Positions 13,428-20,967 are shown, counted from the first letter of the stretch. The stretch: 27,107 nucleotides of DNA from S010-17 sp036478895 (GCA_036478895.1 JAZGEV010000084.1:1-27107); one strand, 5' to 3'. Translations and numbers: made by a program. Notes: generated by a model from the letters alone, not told the origin.

Positions 13428-14435
13428 ATGAAAATAATTATCCCAATGGCAGGAATCGGATCTCGATTAAGACCACATACTTTAACCATTCCAAAACCAT
13501 TGACAAAAATAGCAGGTAAGCCTATTGTACAACGCTTAGTAGAAGATATTGCAGGTGTTTTAAAAGAAGATATTGAAGAAGTTTGTTTTATTATTGGTCC
13601 AACTTTCCCAAAAGATACAGAAGAACGTCTTTTAAAAATTGCCAAAGATTTAAATACCAAAGGTATTGTGGTTGTGCAAGAAACAGCCTTGGGAACTGCC
13701 CATGCAATTTATCAAGCTAAAGCGTCTTTAAACGGACCTTGTGTTGTGGCTTTTGCCGACACGTTATTTAAAGCTAATTTCACCTTAGATGCCAATACAG
13801 ATGGTGCAATTTGGGTGAAAAAAGTAGCCGATCCAAGTGCTTATGGCGTTATAAAATTAAAAGACGGCATCATTACTGATTTTATTGAAAAACCTACAGA
13901 ATTTGTGTCAGATTTAGCAATAATTGGCATTTATTACTTCAAAAAAGGCGAAGATTTATTAACCGAAATAAATTATTTACTGGATAATAACATCAAAGAA
14001 AAAGGCGAATTTCAATTGACCAATGCTTTAGAAAATTTGAAGCAAAAAGGCCATAAATTTGTACCTGGCGAAGTAAGTGATTGGATGGATTGTGGCAATA
14101 AAGACATTACCATAAAAACCAACACAAGTGTATTACAATATGCCGCAAAAGACAATGAAAATTTAGTGGCAAAATCGGTTATTTTACAAGATTCTGAAAT
14201 AATACAACCATGTTATATAGGCGAAAATGTAATTCTAAAAAATAGCATCATTGGTCCCAATGTCTCGCTTGGCACGAATAGTGTAATTACCAATACAAAC
14301 ATCAATAATTCGTTAATACAAGATGACGTTGAAATTTCAAATGCCGATTTAACCAATTCGATGATTGGAAATAAAGTAATTTACGATGGTAATTTCACCT
14401 CAGTTAGTTTGGGTGATTTTACGGTTTTGGACTAA
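13428..14435 (+). CDS. Sugar-phosphate nucleotidyltransferase with left-handed beta-helix tail (335 aa)
   Basis: The N-terminal half is a nucleotidyltransferase domain with the signature MKIIIPMAGIGSRLRPHT and IPKPLTKIAGKP (residues 1-33), a VQETALGTAHA segment (about 86-96) and a metal-site FADT region. The last ~100 residues contain hexapeptide-like repeats (CYIGENVILKNSIIGPNVSLG), as in GlmU- and RmlA-like enzymes. It should couple NTP and a sugar 1-phosphate to give an NDP-sugar in the cytoplasm, but which sugar cannot be told. I use the ATG at 13428, because the signature begins there and an upstream TTG (13401) lies inside the promoter box. Two genes for a secreted protein and a TPR protein follow within 18 bases. 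Confidence 0.88.
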   Translation: MKIIIPMAGIGSRLRPHTLTIPKPLTKIAGKPIVQRLVEDIAGVLKEDIEEVCFIIGPTFPKDTEERLLKIAKDLNTKGIVVVQETALGTAHAIYQAKASLNGPCVVAFADTLFKANFTLDANTDGAIWVKKVADPSAYGVIKLKDGIITDFIEKPTEFVSDLAIIGIYYFKKGEDLLTEINYLLDNNIKEKGEFQLTNALENLKQKGHKFVPGEVSDWMDCGNKDITIKTNTSVLQYAAKDNENLVAKSVILQDSEIIQPCYIGENVILKNSIIGPNVSLGTNSVITNTNINNSLIQDDVEISNADLTNSMIGNKVIYDGNFTSVSLGDFTVLD

Positions 14436-14453
14436 AAAAATACAAATAACAAC

Positions 14454-14972
14454 ATGAAAAAAATAATTTTTATATCGCTTTTCCTTATCGGATTAAATGT
14501 CGTTTCGCAAAATGATTATACAAGTGCAATCAATAGAGATAGCGATGCCTTAGCAAAAGCATTTCTTAAAAATGATTTTAAAACAATAGCAAATTTTACA
14601 CATAAAAGTATCTTAAACCTAATTGGCGGAAAAGAAAATATGGCAAGCGTTTTAACTCAAGAGATGGAAAAAATGATTGCTGATGGCTATGGATTTAAAG
14701 ATGTGAAAATTGGTCCTCCAAGGCAAATATATACCGCTGGTGATGAATTGCATTGTTTAGTGTCTCAAAAAATTGTGTTATCACTAAAAGACGAAATTAT
14801 CACAGCAAATTCGTATTTATTAGCCATTTCATCAGACAAAGGAAAGACTTGGACTTTTATAGATACTGCAAAAATAAATAATGAAAACATTTTAGAATTA
14901 TTACCACATTTTAATACCAATTTAAAATTTCCAAAAAAAGCAGCCCTAATTATTACTAAAAATGAAGAGTAA
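14454..14972 (+). CDS. Secreted hypothetical protein (172 aa)
   Basis: The signal peptide spans about residues 1-19 (MKKIIFISLFLIGLNVVSQ). The mature part has a helix-rich start (DALAKAFLKNDFKTIANFTH) followed by beta segments, a layout reminiscent of SnoaL/NTF2-like or DUF4440-type small folds, but I cannot confirm the family. The segment SDKGKTWTFID is typical of periplasmic or surface beta-rich proteins. It starts 18 bases after the nucleotidyltransferase and its end overlaps the TPR gene by 11 bases, so all three are translated from one message. Confidence 0.8.
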   Translation: MKKIIFISLFLIGLNVVSQNDYTSAINRDSDALAKAFLKNDFKTIANFTHKSILNLIGGKENMASVLTQEMEKMIADGYGFKDVKIGPPRQIYTAGDELHCLVSQKIVLSLKDEIITANSYLLAISSDKGKTWTFIDTAKINNENILELLPHFNTNLKFPKKAALIITKNEE

Positions 14973-16104
14973 ACTATTTTACATATCATTTTTTTTATGG
15001 CTATTTATAATGCCAAAGGCAACTTTTGCCCAAGAATATACCTTTAAAAAAACGAAGAAAGAAAAAGCAGAAGAAAAAAGACAGCAAGAGCATAAAGAAG
15101 CCATAAAAAAAGAACAGAATTTTCATAAATTTCAAAATCATTTTTTTGATGCCATTCATCAAAAAGCAAAAGAAGATTACAATAAAGCCATTGAAGCCTT
15201 GGAAGATTGTAAGCAAATTTACCCAAACGATGCTGGAATGAATTTTGAGTTTGCCAAAAACTATTTTTTACTAAAAGATTATGAAAACGCCATCTTTTTT
15301 GATGAAGAGGTGTTGAAAGTAAAACCTAAAAATATTTATACACTTGAGCATTTAAAACAAGTTTACAGAAAGCAAAACGATTTAAAAAACGCCATAAAAA
15401 TTCAGCAAAGAATAATTGGGATTAAACCCGAACGGAAAGAGGCTTTAATTATGTTGTACGTTTCCAACAGAGAAAAAGAAAAGGCAAAAAAAGTATATTT
15501 AGAATTAGCAGAACAACAAATTTATATTTCAAATGCTACCTATTACAAACGTGTTTTATTTCCTAAAAATAAAGCTTCTAAAAAACTTAAGAAACCTCAA
15601 ATAAAAAACAAATCACTAGTTAAAAACAAAACCGTTGTTGCTAATACTGAAAATAAAAAATCAAAAAAATATGTATTAACTCACGATATTAAAACAGACT
15701 CAAAAACGATTATAAAAGAGACTATATCAACACCTAAAGCAAGTGGTTCTATAAAAACGTTGCAAGACAAATTTTATAGAGAAAAAAAGTATTATATCCT
15801 TAAAAAACTCATCGATAAAGAAAATAATCAGAAAAAATACGCACTTTTAGTATCCGATTGCGAAAAGGGTTTAAACTATTTTCCTGCACAAACCTACTTA
15901 TACTTTATGCAAGGTAAAGGTAATATTAAACTAAAAAAATACCAAGATGCGTTAGAAGTATTAATGGCAGGTTTGGATTTTATTATTGATGATTCCAAAA
16001 CTAAAATAGATTTTTACGAGCAAATTATTAAAGCCAATAAAGGTTTAGGAAATAAAATAGCCGTAGAAAAATTCACAAAAAAAATGGCTGCTTTAAAAAA
16101 ATAG
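14962..16104 (+). CDS. Exported TPR-repeat protein (380 aa)
   Basis: A signal peptide of about 23 residues ends ATFAQ. A highly charged Lys/Glu helix follows (residues 27-50). TPR-like helical repeats occupy about 60-170 (for example AIEALEDCKQIYPNDAGMNF and DLKNAIKIQQRIIGIKPERK). A Lys/Asn-rich linker comes next, and a second TPR-like block near the C-terminus (about 290-370). TPR arrays mediate protein contacts, so it is probably a periplasmic scaffold. Its partners may be the secreted protein encoded just upstream with an 11-base overlap. I know no defined function for this arrangement. Confidence 0.8.
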   Translation: MKSKLFYISFFLWLFIMPKATFAQEYTFKKTKKEKAEEKRQQEHKEAIKKEQNFHKFQNHFFDAIHQKAKEDYNKAIEALEDCKQIYPNDAGMNFEFAKNYFLLKDYENAIFFDEEVLKVKPKNIYTLEHLKQVYRKQNDLKNAIKIQQRIIGIKPERKEALIMLYVSNREKEKAKKVYLELAEQQIYISNATYYKRVLFPKNKASKKLKKPQIKNKSLVKNKTVVANTENKKSKKYVLTHDIKTDSKTIIKETISTPKASGSIKTLQDKFYREKKYYILKKLIDKENNQKKYALLVSDCEKGLNYFPAQTYLYFMQGKGNIKLKKYQDALEVLMAGLDFIIDDSKTKIDFYEQIIKANKGLGNKIAVEKFTKKMAALKK

Positions 16105-16139
16105 ATTCCTGTTTTCACAGGAATGACTTTCGTTTTTTT
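16105..16139 (+). terminator. Terminator-like hairpin after the TPR gene
   Basis: ATTCCTG / CAGGAAT stem of 7 bp with a 6-base loop, then a run of seven T residues about eight bases downstream. The stem also matches half of the MITE core, so a repeat may have been recruited as terminator. Confidence 0.5.
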
Positions 16140-16230
16140 GAATAAATATATTTTATAATTTTACTACAATTACATTGTCATTCCCGCGAAATTGGTAATC
16201 TATAATAACAGAAGTACAAATAAATAAAAA

Positions 16231-16566
16231 ACCTCAACCCAAAGGTGCAAGGTATTAAATAGGAATTTTTTTTTAATTTCTACGCAGAGCATCGGTAGGG
16301 CAAACTCATACTTTTAATTTTTACTGTCATTCCTGCGAAAGCTGGAATCCATATTATAATTCTATTAGATTCCTGCTTTCGCAGGAATGACATTTGATTT
16401 TAATTACAGTTTCTACAAATAATATGATTTCCTTTAAAAAAACAGCTCCTTTTTATTTAAGTGTGAGATTGCCCTAAGAGCATCGGGGAAATAAATCTAA
16501 AGACCTCGATAAAAATCGGAATTAATTCAACTAACCACGCTAAAAAAAGCGTGGAGTTTCATTAAT
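16231..16566 (-). repeat. Modular hairpin repeat, copy F, reversed and split by a MITE-like element
   Basis: Read on the - strand from 16566: TTAATGAAACTCC; hairpin 1 CCACGC / GCGTGG; GTTAGTTGAATTAA; hairpin 2 CCGAT / ATCG; then TTTCCCCGATGCTCT. Here 16476-16296 is foreign. After it the pattern resumes: CCGATGCTCTGCGTAG, an A-rich run, TTCCTATTTAATACC. Joining 16295 to 16487 restores the layout of copy E (12455-12621). The head lies directly after the metallopeptidase stop codon. Confidence 0.7.
16296..16476. mobile_element. MITE-like element 1 (181 bp) with terminal inverted repeats and 10-bp direct flanks
   Basis: The ends are TAGGGCAAACTCA and TGAGATTGCCCTA, inverted repeats of 13 bp with one mismatch. 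A perfect direct repeat AGAGCATCGG flanks the element (16286-16295 and 16477-16486), as expected of a target-site duplication. Inside is a 25-bp inverted pair (16325-16349 and 16368-16392; core CATTCCTGCGAAAGC) separated by 18 bases. No open frame is present, so movement would need a transposase from elsewhere. Confidence 0.75.
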
Positions 16567-17208
16567 TTAAACTATTTCTTCTCTAGTGCTCAGCACATTA
16601 TCTACTGTGTAATAATTTCGCCCATAATTAGTACGCACATCTTCACCCAATTTTTTTAACACTTGGTTGGTTAATAAAACCACCAATTCTTCTTCTTCAT
16701 TTGGATAGGATAAATCGGCTCCAGAAGGCACAATTTTACGCCCTTTTGTACTGTGATCTTGTCGTCTTTCGTGATAGTGAGTTTCATCATGCAACTCGTG
16801 ATAACAATGAATTATTTCGTGTGCAAAAAGCGCCATTGGTGAATTGGTTCCTTTGTTGCTTGTGGTAAATCGTTTGCGATAATTCTTTCTAAAATTAGCA
16901 CCTTGCGTATCGTTAAAAAAAATAGTATTTGTAGCTGGTTGATATTGATTTTTATGAAACTGTCGTATAAAAATAGGTTCATCCGTACGGTTTACCAAAG
17001 CATCAATAATGTTTACTTTATCATCATGCGCATGCGCATCGGCATATTTATTAATTTTTTCATAATCAAGAACCAAAATATCATTCTCATATAAATAATC
17101 TAACGCAACTAAGGTGTTTATTAAAAACGAATCGTCAATTTTTCGATAATCTCTTCGGTAAATAAATTTGTAATGGTACTGTTTTGTTTTTTCGTAAATG
17201 ATAATCAT
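16567..17208 (-). CDS. M91/NleD-like zinc metallopeptidase, putative effector (213 aa)
   Basis: The zincin motif HEIIH (His130, Glu131, His134) sits in ALFAHEIIHCYHELH. Downstream, NEEEELVVLLTNQVLKKLG (170-188) followed by RTNYG matches the distal Glu segment of peptidase family M91, whose known members include the type III effector NleD. The preceding PATNTIFFND (91-100) also fits that family's strand before the active helix. There is no signal peptide or TM helix. The cellular target is unknown: in NleD it is host MAP kinases, which cannot be assumed here. No immunity gene is evident next to it. It stands alone on the - strand, bracketed by two MITE-like elements and a modular repeat, which suggests acquired or mobile DNA. 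The family call is by motif only. Confidence 0.6.
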   Translation of the reverse strand: MIIIYEKTKQYHYKFIYRRDYRKIDDSFLINTLVALDYLYENDILVLDYEKINKYADAHAHDDKVNIIDALVNRTDEPIFIRQFHKNQYQPATNTIFFNDTQGANFRKNYRKRFTTSNKGTNSPMALFAHEIIHCYHELHDETHYHERRQDHSTKGRKIVPSGADLSYPNEEEELVVLLTNQVLKKLGEDVRTNYGRNYYTVDNVLSTREEIV

Positions 17209-17578
17209 TTGGTTGTTTTATAGTGATAGTTATGTAAAAATACAACTTTTCAAGCTAAATTTGCATTGTCCTGAAAAGATATTCTGGGCAAATTTACACT
17301 TTTATTTTTCAATCTCATTCCTGCGAAACTAGGGATCCATACACTGTTTTTATAAGATTCCTGCTTTCGCAGGAATGAGATATGTTTTTAAATACAGATT
17401 CTTCAAAATAATCTGATTTTTCTTAAAAAGAAAGTATTCAATTATTTGAGTTTGTCCTGTTAAGATGTTAAAAGATAGACTAAATTGCAATTACATTCAA
17501 TTTAAAAAAGAAAATATAAACGGTTTTAAAACAAAAATGTGTTAATTTGTGTTGATAATTAATTCAATATAGTAAAAA
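17209..17578. other. Divergent intergenic region with MITE-like element 2
   Basis: This 370-base gap holds element 2 (17284-17459) plus short flanks that must carry the promoters of the metallopeptidase gene (left) and of asd (right). GTTAATTTGTG (about 17533-17543) before asd resembles a -7 box with a shortened spacer; I cannot fix it. Confidence 0.6.
17284..17459. mobile_element. MITE-like element 2 (176 bp), older copy
   Basis: The layout and orientation match element 1: ends CTGGGCAAATTTA and TGAGTTTGTCCTG (9 of 13 pair), a 25-bp inverted core (17313-17337 and 17356-17380) with the same 18-base spacer, and the same right-hand flank pattern (TACAGATTCTTCAAAATAAT). The 10 bases on either side, AAAAGATATT and TTAAGATGTT, agree at 7 of 10. 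The direct similarity extends further left through TTGTCCTG, so the exact left end is uncertain. Confidence 0.65.
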
Positions 17579-18571
17579 ATGAAAATAGCAGTAGTTGGCG
17601 CAACAGGAATGGTAGGTAATATAATGTTGCAGGTATTGGCAGAACGCAATTTTCCGATAACGGAATTACTAGTGGTGGCATCGGAAAGATCGGTTGGAAA
17701 AAAAATCGATTTTAAAGGGAAAACACATACTGTAATTGGTTTAGATACTGCTATTACAGAAAAACCAGACATTGCTTTATTTTCTGCTGGCGGTAATACT
17801 TCCTTAGCTTGGGCGTCAAAATTTGCTGCAGTTGGTACGGTTGTTATTGACAATTCATCTGCTTGGCGTATGGATGCATCCAAAAAATTAATTGTCCCAG
17901 AAATAAATATAGATAGGCTTACTAAAGCCGATAAAATTATTGCAAATCCCAATTGTTCTACCATTCAATTGGTTGTTGCCTTAGCGCCTTTACATAAAAA
18001 ATATGGTATTAAGCGTTTGGTAATTTCTACTTATCAATCCATTACTGGCACTGGTGTAAAAGCGGTGCAACAACTCGACAATGAGTATAATAATATAGAA
18101 GGCGACATGGCATATCCATATCCTATTCATAAAAATGCCATACCTCATTGCGATGTTTTTGAAGATAATGGTTATACCAAAGAAGAAATGAAATTGGTAC
18201 GCGAAACCCAAAAAATATTGGACGATAGAACCATTGCAATTACAGCAACAGCTGTTAGAATTCCCGTAGTTGGCGGACACAGTGAAGCGGTAAATATTGC
18301 TTTTGAAAACGACTTTGATGAAGACGAATTACGTCAATTATTACACCAAACCGATGGTGTTACAGTTCAAGATAATATAGATACCAATACGTATCCAATG
18401 CCTATTTACGCACAAGGAAAAGATGCTGTTTTTGTTGGCCGAATTCGTAGAGATTACTCGCAACCACAGAGTTTAAATTTATGGATTGTATCGGATAATT
18501 TAAGAAAAGGAGCGGCTACAAATGCGGTTCAAATTGCGGAGAAATTAGTGGAACGTGGTTTCTTTGATTAG
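17579..18571 (+). CDS. asd: Aspartate-semialdehyde dehydrogenase (330 aa)
   Basis: This NADPH-dependent enzyme reduces L-aspartyl 4-phosphate to L-aspartate 4-semialdehyde in the lysine, threonine, methionine and diaminopimelate pathway. Visible features are the N-terminal Rossmann motif VVGATGMVG (5-13), the phosphate/NADP region FSAGGNTS (68-75), the active-site Cys126 in NPNCSTIQ, substrate-binding Arg227 in VRIPVVGGH, and the catalytic His234. Length is normal for the family. The gene appears single: it is preceded by the repeat-filled gap and followed by a terminator shared with the convergent thioredoxin gene. Confidence 0.97.
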   Translation: MKIAVVGATGMVGNIMLQVLAERNFPITELLVVASERSVGKKIDFKGKTHTVIGLDTAITEKPDIALFSAGGNTSLAWASKFAAVGTVVIDNSSAWRMDASKKLIVPEINIDRLTKADKIIANPNCSTIQLVVALAPLHKKYGIKRLVISTYQSITGTGVKAVQQLDNEYNNIEGDMAYPYPIHKNAIPHCDVFEDNGYTKEEMKLVRETQKILDDRTIAITATAVRIPVVGGHSEAVNIAFENDFDEDELRQLLHQTDGVTVQDNIDTNTYPMPIYAQGKDAVFVGRIRRDYSQPQSLNLWIVSDNLRKGAATNAVQIAEKLVERGFFD

Positions 18572-18596
18572 GGTTTTTGAATCTTAATGTTGTTTT

Positions 18597-18626
18597 CACA
18601 GAGATGCACAAAGAATCACAGAGATG
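18597..18626. repeat. Short direct repeat CACAGAGATG, two copies
   Basis: CACAGAGATG occurs at 18597-18606 and 18617-18626, with a CACAAAG variant between. It is a simple intergenic repeat with no visible function. Confidence 0.5.
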
Positions 18627-18683
18627 TATAGAGGTTTTGTTTGTTGTTCTTTATCTAGTGTCTTTAATCTTGGCTACTTGAAT

Positions 18684-18707
18684 CTTGTTTCTTGACTCTT
18701 GTTTCTT
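18684..18707. repeat. Short direct repeat CTTGTTTCTT, two copies
   Basis: CTTGTTTCTT recurs with a 14-base period in a C/T-rich stretch (about 18682-18710) between asd and the terminator. Confidence 0.4.
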
Positions 18708-18728
18708 TCAAACTGTCTTTTTCTCATA

Positions 18729-18764
18729 AAAAAACCGCACAGAACTAAATCTGTACGGTTTTGA
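18729..18764. terminator. Bidirectional terminator between asd and thioredoxin
   Basis: AAAACCGCACAGA pairs with TCTGTACGGTTTT (one mismatch) around a short loop, with A residues to the left and T residues to the right. Both convergent genes end here. Confidence 0.75.
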
Positions 18765-18783
18765 ATAGTTGTTAGTCTATTTT

Positions 18784-19143
18784 TTATTTTTCAACTTTCA
18801 AGAAGTCTTTAATAACATCTTCCAATTGTTGTTTTGGTAAAGCGCCTTGTGCCATTTGCGGTGCCTCATCCATTGGGCAAAAAAGCATTGTAGGAATACT
18901 ACGTACAGCGAATGCTGCTGCTAATTCCTGTTCCACTTCGGTATCTATTTTATAGATATTTACTTTTCCTTTATATTCATCGGATAATTGTTCCAAAATT
19001 GGCGCTATCATTTTACAAGGGCCACACCAATCGGCATAAAAGTCGATAATACAAGGGATTTCGCCTTCAAATTTCCATTCTTTGTTTTTTTCGTAATTAA
19101 ATACTTTTTCTAAAAACGTTTTTTTATTTAATAATTCTGTCAT
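18784..19143 (-). CDS. trxA: Thioredoxin (119 aa)
   Basis: The active site WCGPC (Cys40 and Cys43) follows the strand IPCIIDFYAD, with the cis-proline in RSIPTM (Pro84) and the C-terminal helix QLEDVIKDFLK. The N-terminus is about ten residues longer than E. coli TrxA. It is a cytoplasmic thiol-disulfide reductant, normally recharged by thioredoxin reductase. The CPMDEAPQM stretch after the cis-proline strand differs from the classical GxxxxxxVGA loop, so a specialised thioredoxin-like role is possible. An inverted repeat lies in the probable 5' leader. Confidence 0.9.
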   Translation of the reverse strand: MTELLNKKTFLEKVFNYEKNKEWKFEGEIPCIIDFYADWCGPCKMIAPILEQLSDEYKGKVNIYKIDTEVEQELAAAFAVRSIPTMLFCPMDEAPQMAQGALPKQQLEDVIKDFLKVEK

Positions 19144-19161
19144 TTTTTTTATTTTATTTGA

Positions 19162-19179
19162 TTCGTCTTAATAGACGAA
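19162..19179. promoter_or_regulatory. trxA: Inverted repeat in the thioredoxin leader
   Basis: TTCGTCT (19162-19168) and AGACGAA (19173-19179) are perfect inverted repeats around TAAT, 19 bases before the thioredoxin start on the - strand. It could be an operator or an mRNA hairpin. Confidence 0.4.
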
Positions 19180-19239
19180 ATAGTTCTAATTTCACTACAA
19201 ATTAAGCAAGAAATATGCCATTGTTTATAAGCGACAAAG

Positions 19240-19308
19240 TGACGCATAAAAATTTATATAACACGTAACTTTTGTTACATTTGTAAGAAAATTGTAACTT
19301 ATGCGTCA
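19240..19308. promoter_or_regulatory. 10-bp inverted repeats framing the doxX-like promoter
   Basis: TGACGCATAA (19240-19249) and TTATGCGTCA (19299-19308) are perfect inverted repeats 49 bases apart. Between them lie GTAAC/GTTAC (19265-19278) and a TACATTTG box (19276-19283), an exact TAnnTTTG match. The DoxX-like gene starts at 19356. This is a good candidate for a paired operator. Confidence 0.5.
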
Positions 19309-19355
19309 AATTAATCGTAAAAATATATTTATTAATCAAACTAAAAATTATCATT

Positions 19356-19727
19356 ATGAGTAAATTACCACTAATTTTAAGAGTTTTATTGGGTATTGTA
19401 CTAATTGTATTTGGCGCCAACAAATTTTACCCGTTTATGCCAATGCCGCCAATGGAAGGTAACGCTGCGACATTTATGGGAGGTTTAGCCGTTTCGGGCT
19501 ATATGTTCCCATTATTGGGCATTTTAGAAATATTAATTGGCGTTTTATTAATTGCTAAAAAAGCGGTGCCTTTTGCGCTAATTTTATTAGCACCATTGGC
19601 CGTTAATATGGTATTATTCCACTTAGCAATGGCGCCATTAGGTATTGTTCCAGCGGCTATAGTGTTTGTACTTAATGCGTATTTAATCTACGCGAATTGG
19701 GATAAGTTTAAAGGCTTATTTGAATAA
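19356..19727 (+). CDS. DoxX-like membrane protein (123 aa)
   Basis: Four TM helices are visible (about residues 5-22, 44-63, 70-92 and 95-112). The N-terminal RVLLGIVLIVFGANKF segment and the GGLAVSGYMFPLLGILEILIGVLL segment have the pattern of the DoxX/SURF4-like family. Members have been linked to thiol or quinone metabolism, but the function is generally unsettled. The divergent neighbour is thioredoxin; the two share a regulatory region of about 210 bases, which may hint at a redox link (inference). Confidence 0.8.
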   Translation: MSKLPLILRVLLGIVLIVFGANKFYPFMPMPPMEGNAATFMGGLAVSGYMFPLLGILEILIGVLLIAKKAVPFALILLAPLAVNMVLFHLAMAPLGIVPAAIVFVLNAYLIYANWDKFKGLFE

Positions 19728-19755
19728 ACTTTAATAGTTCAAAAGAATCATCTTT

Positions 19756-19796
19756 AACCATAAATACATTTAATTATAGTGTATTTGTGGTTTTTT
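19756..19796 (+). terminator. Terminator after the DoxX-like gene
   Basis: AACCATAAATACA (19756-19768) pairs with TGTATTTGTGGTT (19780-19792) with one G-T pair, and TTTT follows. It starts 28 bases after the stop. Confidence 0.75.
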
Positions 19797-19806
19797 AATT
19801 TACAAA

Positions 19807-19873
19807 TGTCATTCCTGCAAAAGCAGGAATTTAATAGAATTATTATACGAATCTCTACTTTCTCCCGAATGAC
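19807..19873. repeat. Degenerate MITE core
   Basis: The left arm TGTCATTCCTGCAAAAGC (19807-19824) and the first hairpin are well kept (CATTCCTGC / GCAGGAAT). The second arm is badly mutated but sits at about the expected spacing and ends CGAATGAC. The terminal repeats are not clearly visible. Confidence 0.5.
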
Positions 19874-19943
19874 TATAAAAATTAATAGTATGAGTATGTC
19901 AGAAAATATAATGTCTCTTTATGGATAGTTTATATATTTAACG

Positions 19944-19951
19944 TAGTTTTG
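19944..19951 (+). promoter_or_regulatory. TAnnTTTG box before the DUF3078 gene
   Basis: TAGTTTTG matches the consensus and lies 42 bases before the ATG at 19994. The -33 region is not clear. Confidence 0.35.
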
Positions 19952-19993
19952 CCAAAGTTTAAAAAAGAAAATAATTTAATTAATTTAAAAAAG

Positions 19994-20854
19994 ATGAATA
20001 CAAAAAGAATTTTAGCAATCGTATTAATGTTTAGTTTTACATTTATTTTTGCACAAGACAAAGAAGAGGTAAAAGATGGCTGGAAAAAAGGTGGTAATGC
20101 TTCTGTTACTTTCAATCAAGCTGCTTTTAATAACGAATGGACTGGTGGTGGTATTTCAAATATGGCTGCAAACGTTCTTGTAAACTATGATATGAACATG
20201 GTTAAAGGTGATTTAATTTGGGATAACAAATTAATAGCAGATTATGGTGCGTTTAAAAACAAAGGACAACAAGGTTTTACAAAATCTAATGACCGTTTAG
20301 AATTTAATTCTTTAGCGGGTTTAAAAGCAAAAGGAAACTGGTTCTATTCAGGTTACTTTAATTTAAAAACACAATTAGATCAAGGTTACTTATATGCTGC
20401 AGATGGTACAACACGTACAGCTAACATTTCACATTTCTTTTCTCCAGCATTTTTTCAAGCTGGTCCAGGTATGTTATGGAAAAAATCGGATAATTTACAC
20501 GTAAACATTTCGCCTGCTGCTGCAAAATACATTGTTGTACACAATGAATTTGCTGGTGCTTATGGAACAGATCCAGGAGAAACTTCAGCATTTGAATTAG
20601 GAGCATCTTTAAGAGGTTACTATAAGTTAGATATTGCTAAGAACATTTCTATGGAAAACTTACTTGGTTTGTACACTAATTATTTAGATGAACCTCAAAA
20701 TGTTGATGTTGATTACACAATGAATTTAGTGATGACTATAAATAAATTAATCACAACAAACTTATCTTTTCAAGCTATTTATGATGATAACATTCAACGT
20801 AATGGTTTCCAAATTAGAGAAGCTTTTGGTGTTGGTGTAAACTTTAATTTCTAA
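19994..20854 (+). CDS. DUF3078 outer-membrane beta-barrel protein (286 aa)
   Basis: The signal peptide (residues 1-20) ends FIFAQ. The mature start DGWKKGGNASVTFNQAAF and NEWTGGGISN are the hallmark of Bacteroidetes DUF3078 proteins. The rest is alternating aromatic/polar strands, and the chain ends GVGVNFNF with a terminal Phe, as expected of an outer-membrane barrel. Its function is not known. I take the ATG at 19994; an upstream in-frame TTG at 19949 overlaps the promoter box and would put a charged stretch before the signal peptide. A strong terminator follows. Confidence 0.88.
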   Translation: MNTKRILAIVLMFSFTFIFAQDKEEVKDGWKKGGNASVTFNQAAFNNEWTGGGISNMAANVLVNYDMNMVKGDLIWDNKLIADYGAFKNKGQQGFTKSNDRLEFNSLAGLKAKGNWFYSGYFNLKTQLDQGYLYAADGTTRTANISHFFSPAFFQAGPGMLWKKSDNLHVNISPAAAKYIVVHNEFAGAYGTDPGETSAFELGASLRGYYKLDIAKNISMENLLGLYTNYLDEPQNVDVDYTMNLVMTINKLITTNLSFQAIYDDNIQRNGFQIREAFGVGVNFNF

Positions 20855-20882
20855 GAGATCTAAAATTTATTGCGATTTATAG

Positions 20883-20919
20883 AAAGCACAAAATCTAAAT
20901 ATTAGGTTTTGTGCTTTTT
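20883..20919 (+). terminator. Terminator after the DUF3078 gene
   Basis: AAAGCACAAAATCT (20883-20896) pairs with AGGTTTTGTGCTTT (20904-20917), followed by further T residues. One of the strongest intrinsic terminators in the window. Confidence 0.85.
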
Positions 20920-20967
20920 TTATACTCTAAATTTATTGTAATTTCACCATTCTATTCTGCCATAAAA

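Larger units (their letters stand above)
16105..16566. other. Intergenic repeat block between convergent genes
   Basis: This 462-base stretch has no gene. It begins with a hairpin ATTCCTG (16105-16111) / CAGGAAT (16118-16124), adjacent to the TPR stop codon and followed by a T run at about 16133-16139; this is the likely terminator. The rest holds a degenerate CATTCCCGCG half-site (about 16179), a reversed modular repeat split by a MITE-like insertion, and the end of the metallopeptidase gene's trailer. Confidence 0.75.

Noticed and set aside
16325..16392. The CATTCCTGCGAAAGC inverted pair as a stand-alone terminator
   Set aside because: It lies between recognisable inverted ends and target duplications, so it is better explained as the core of the MITE-like element.
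20911..20967. GTG start 19 codons upstream for the 7-TM protein
   Set aside because: It falls inside the strong terminator stem of the preceding gene; the ATG at 20968 is better.
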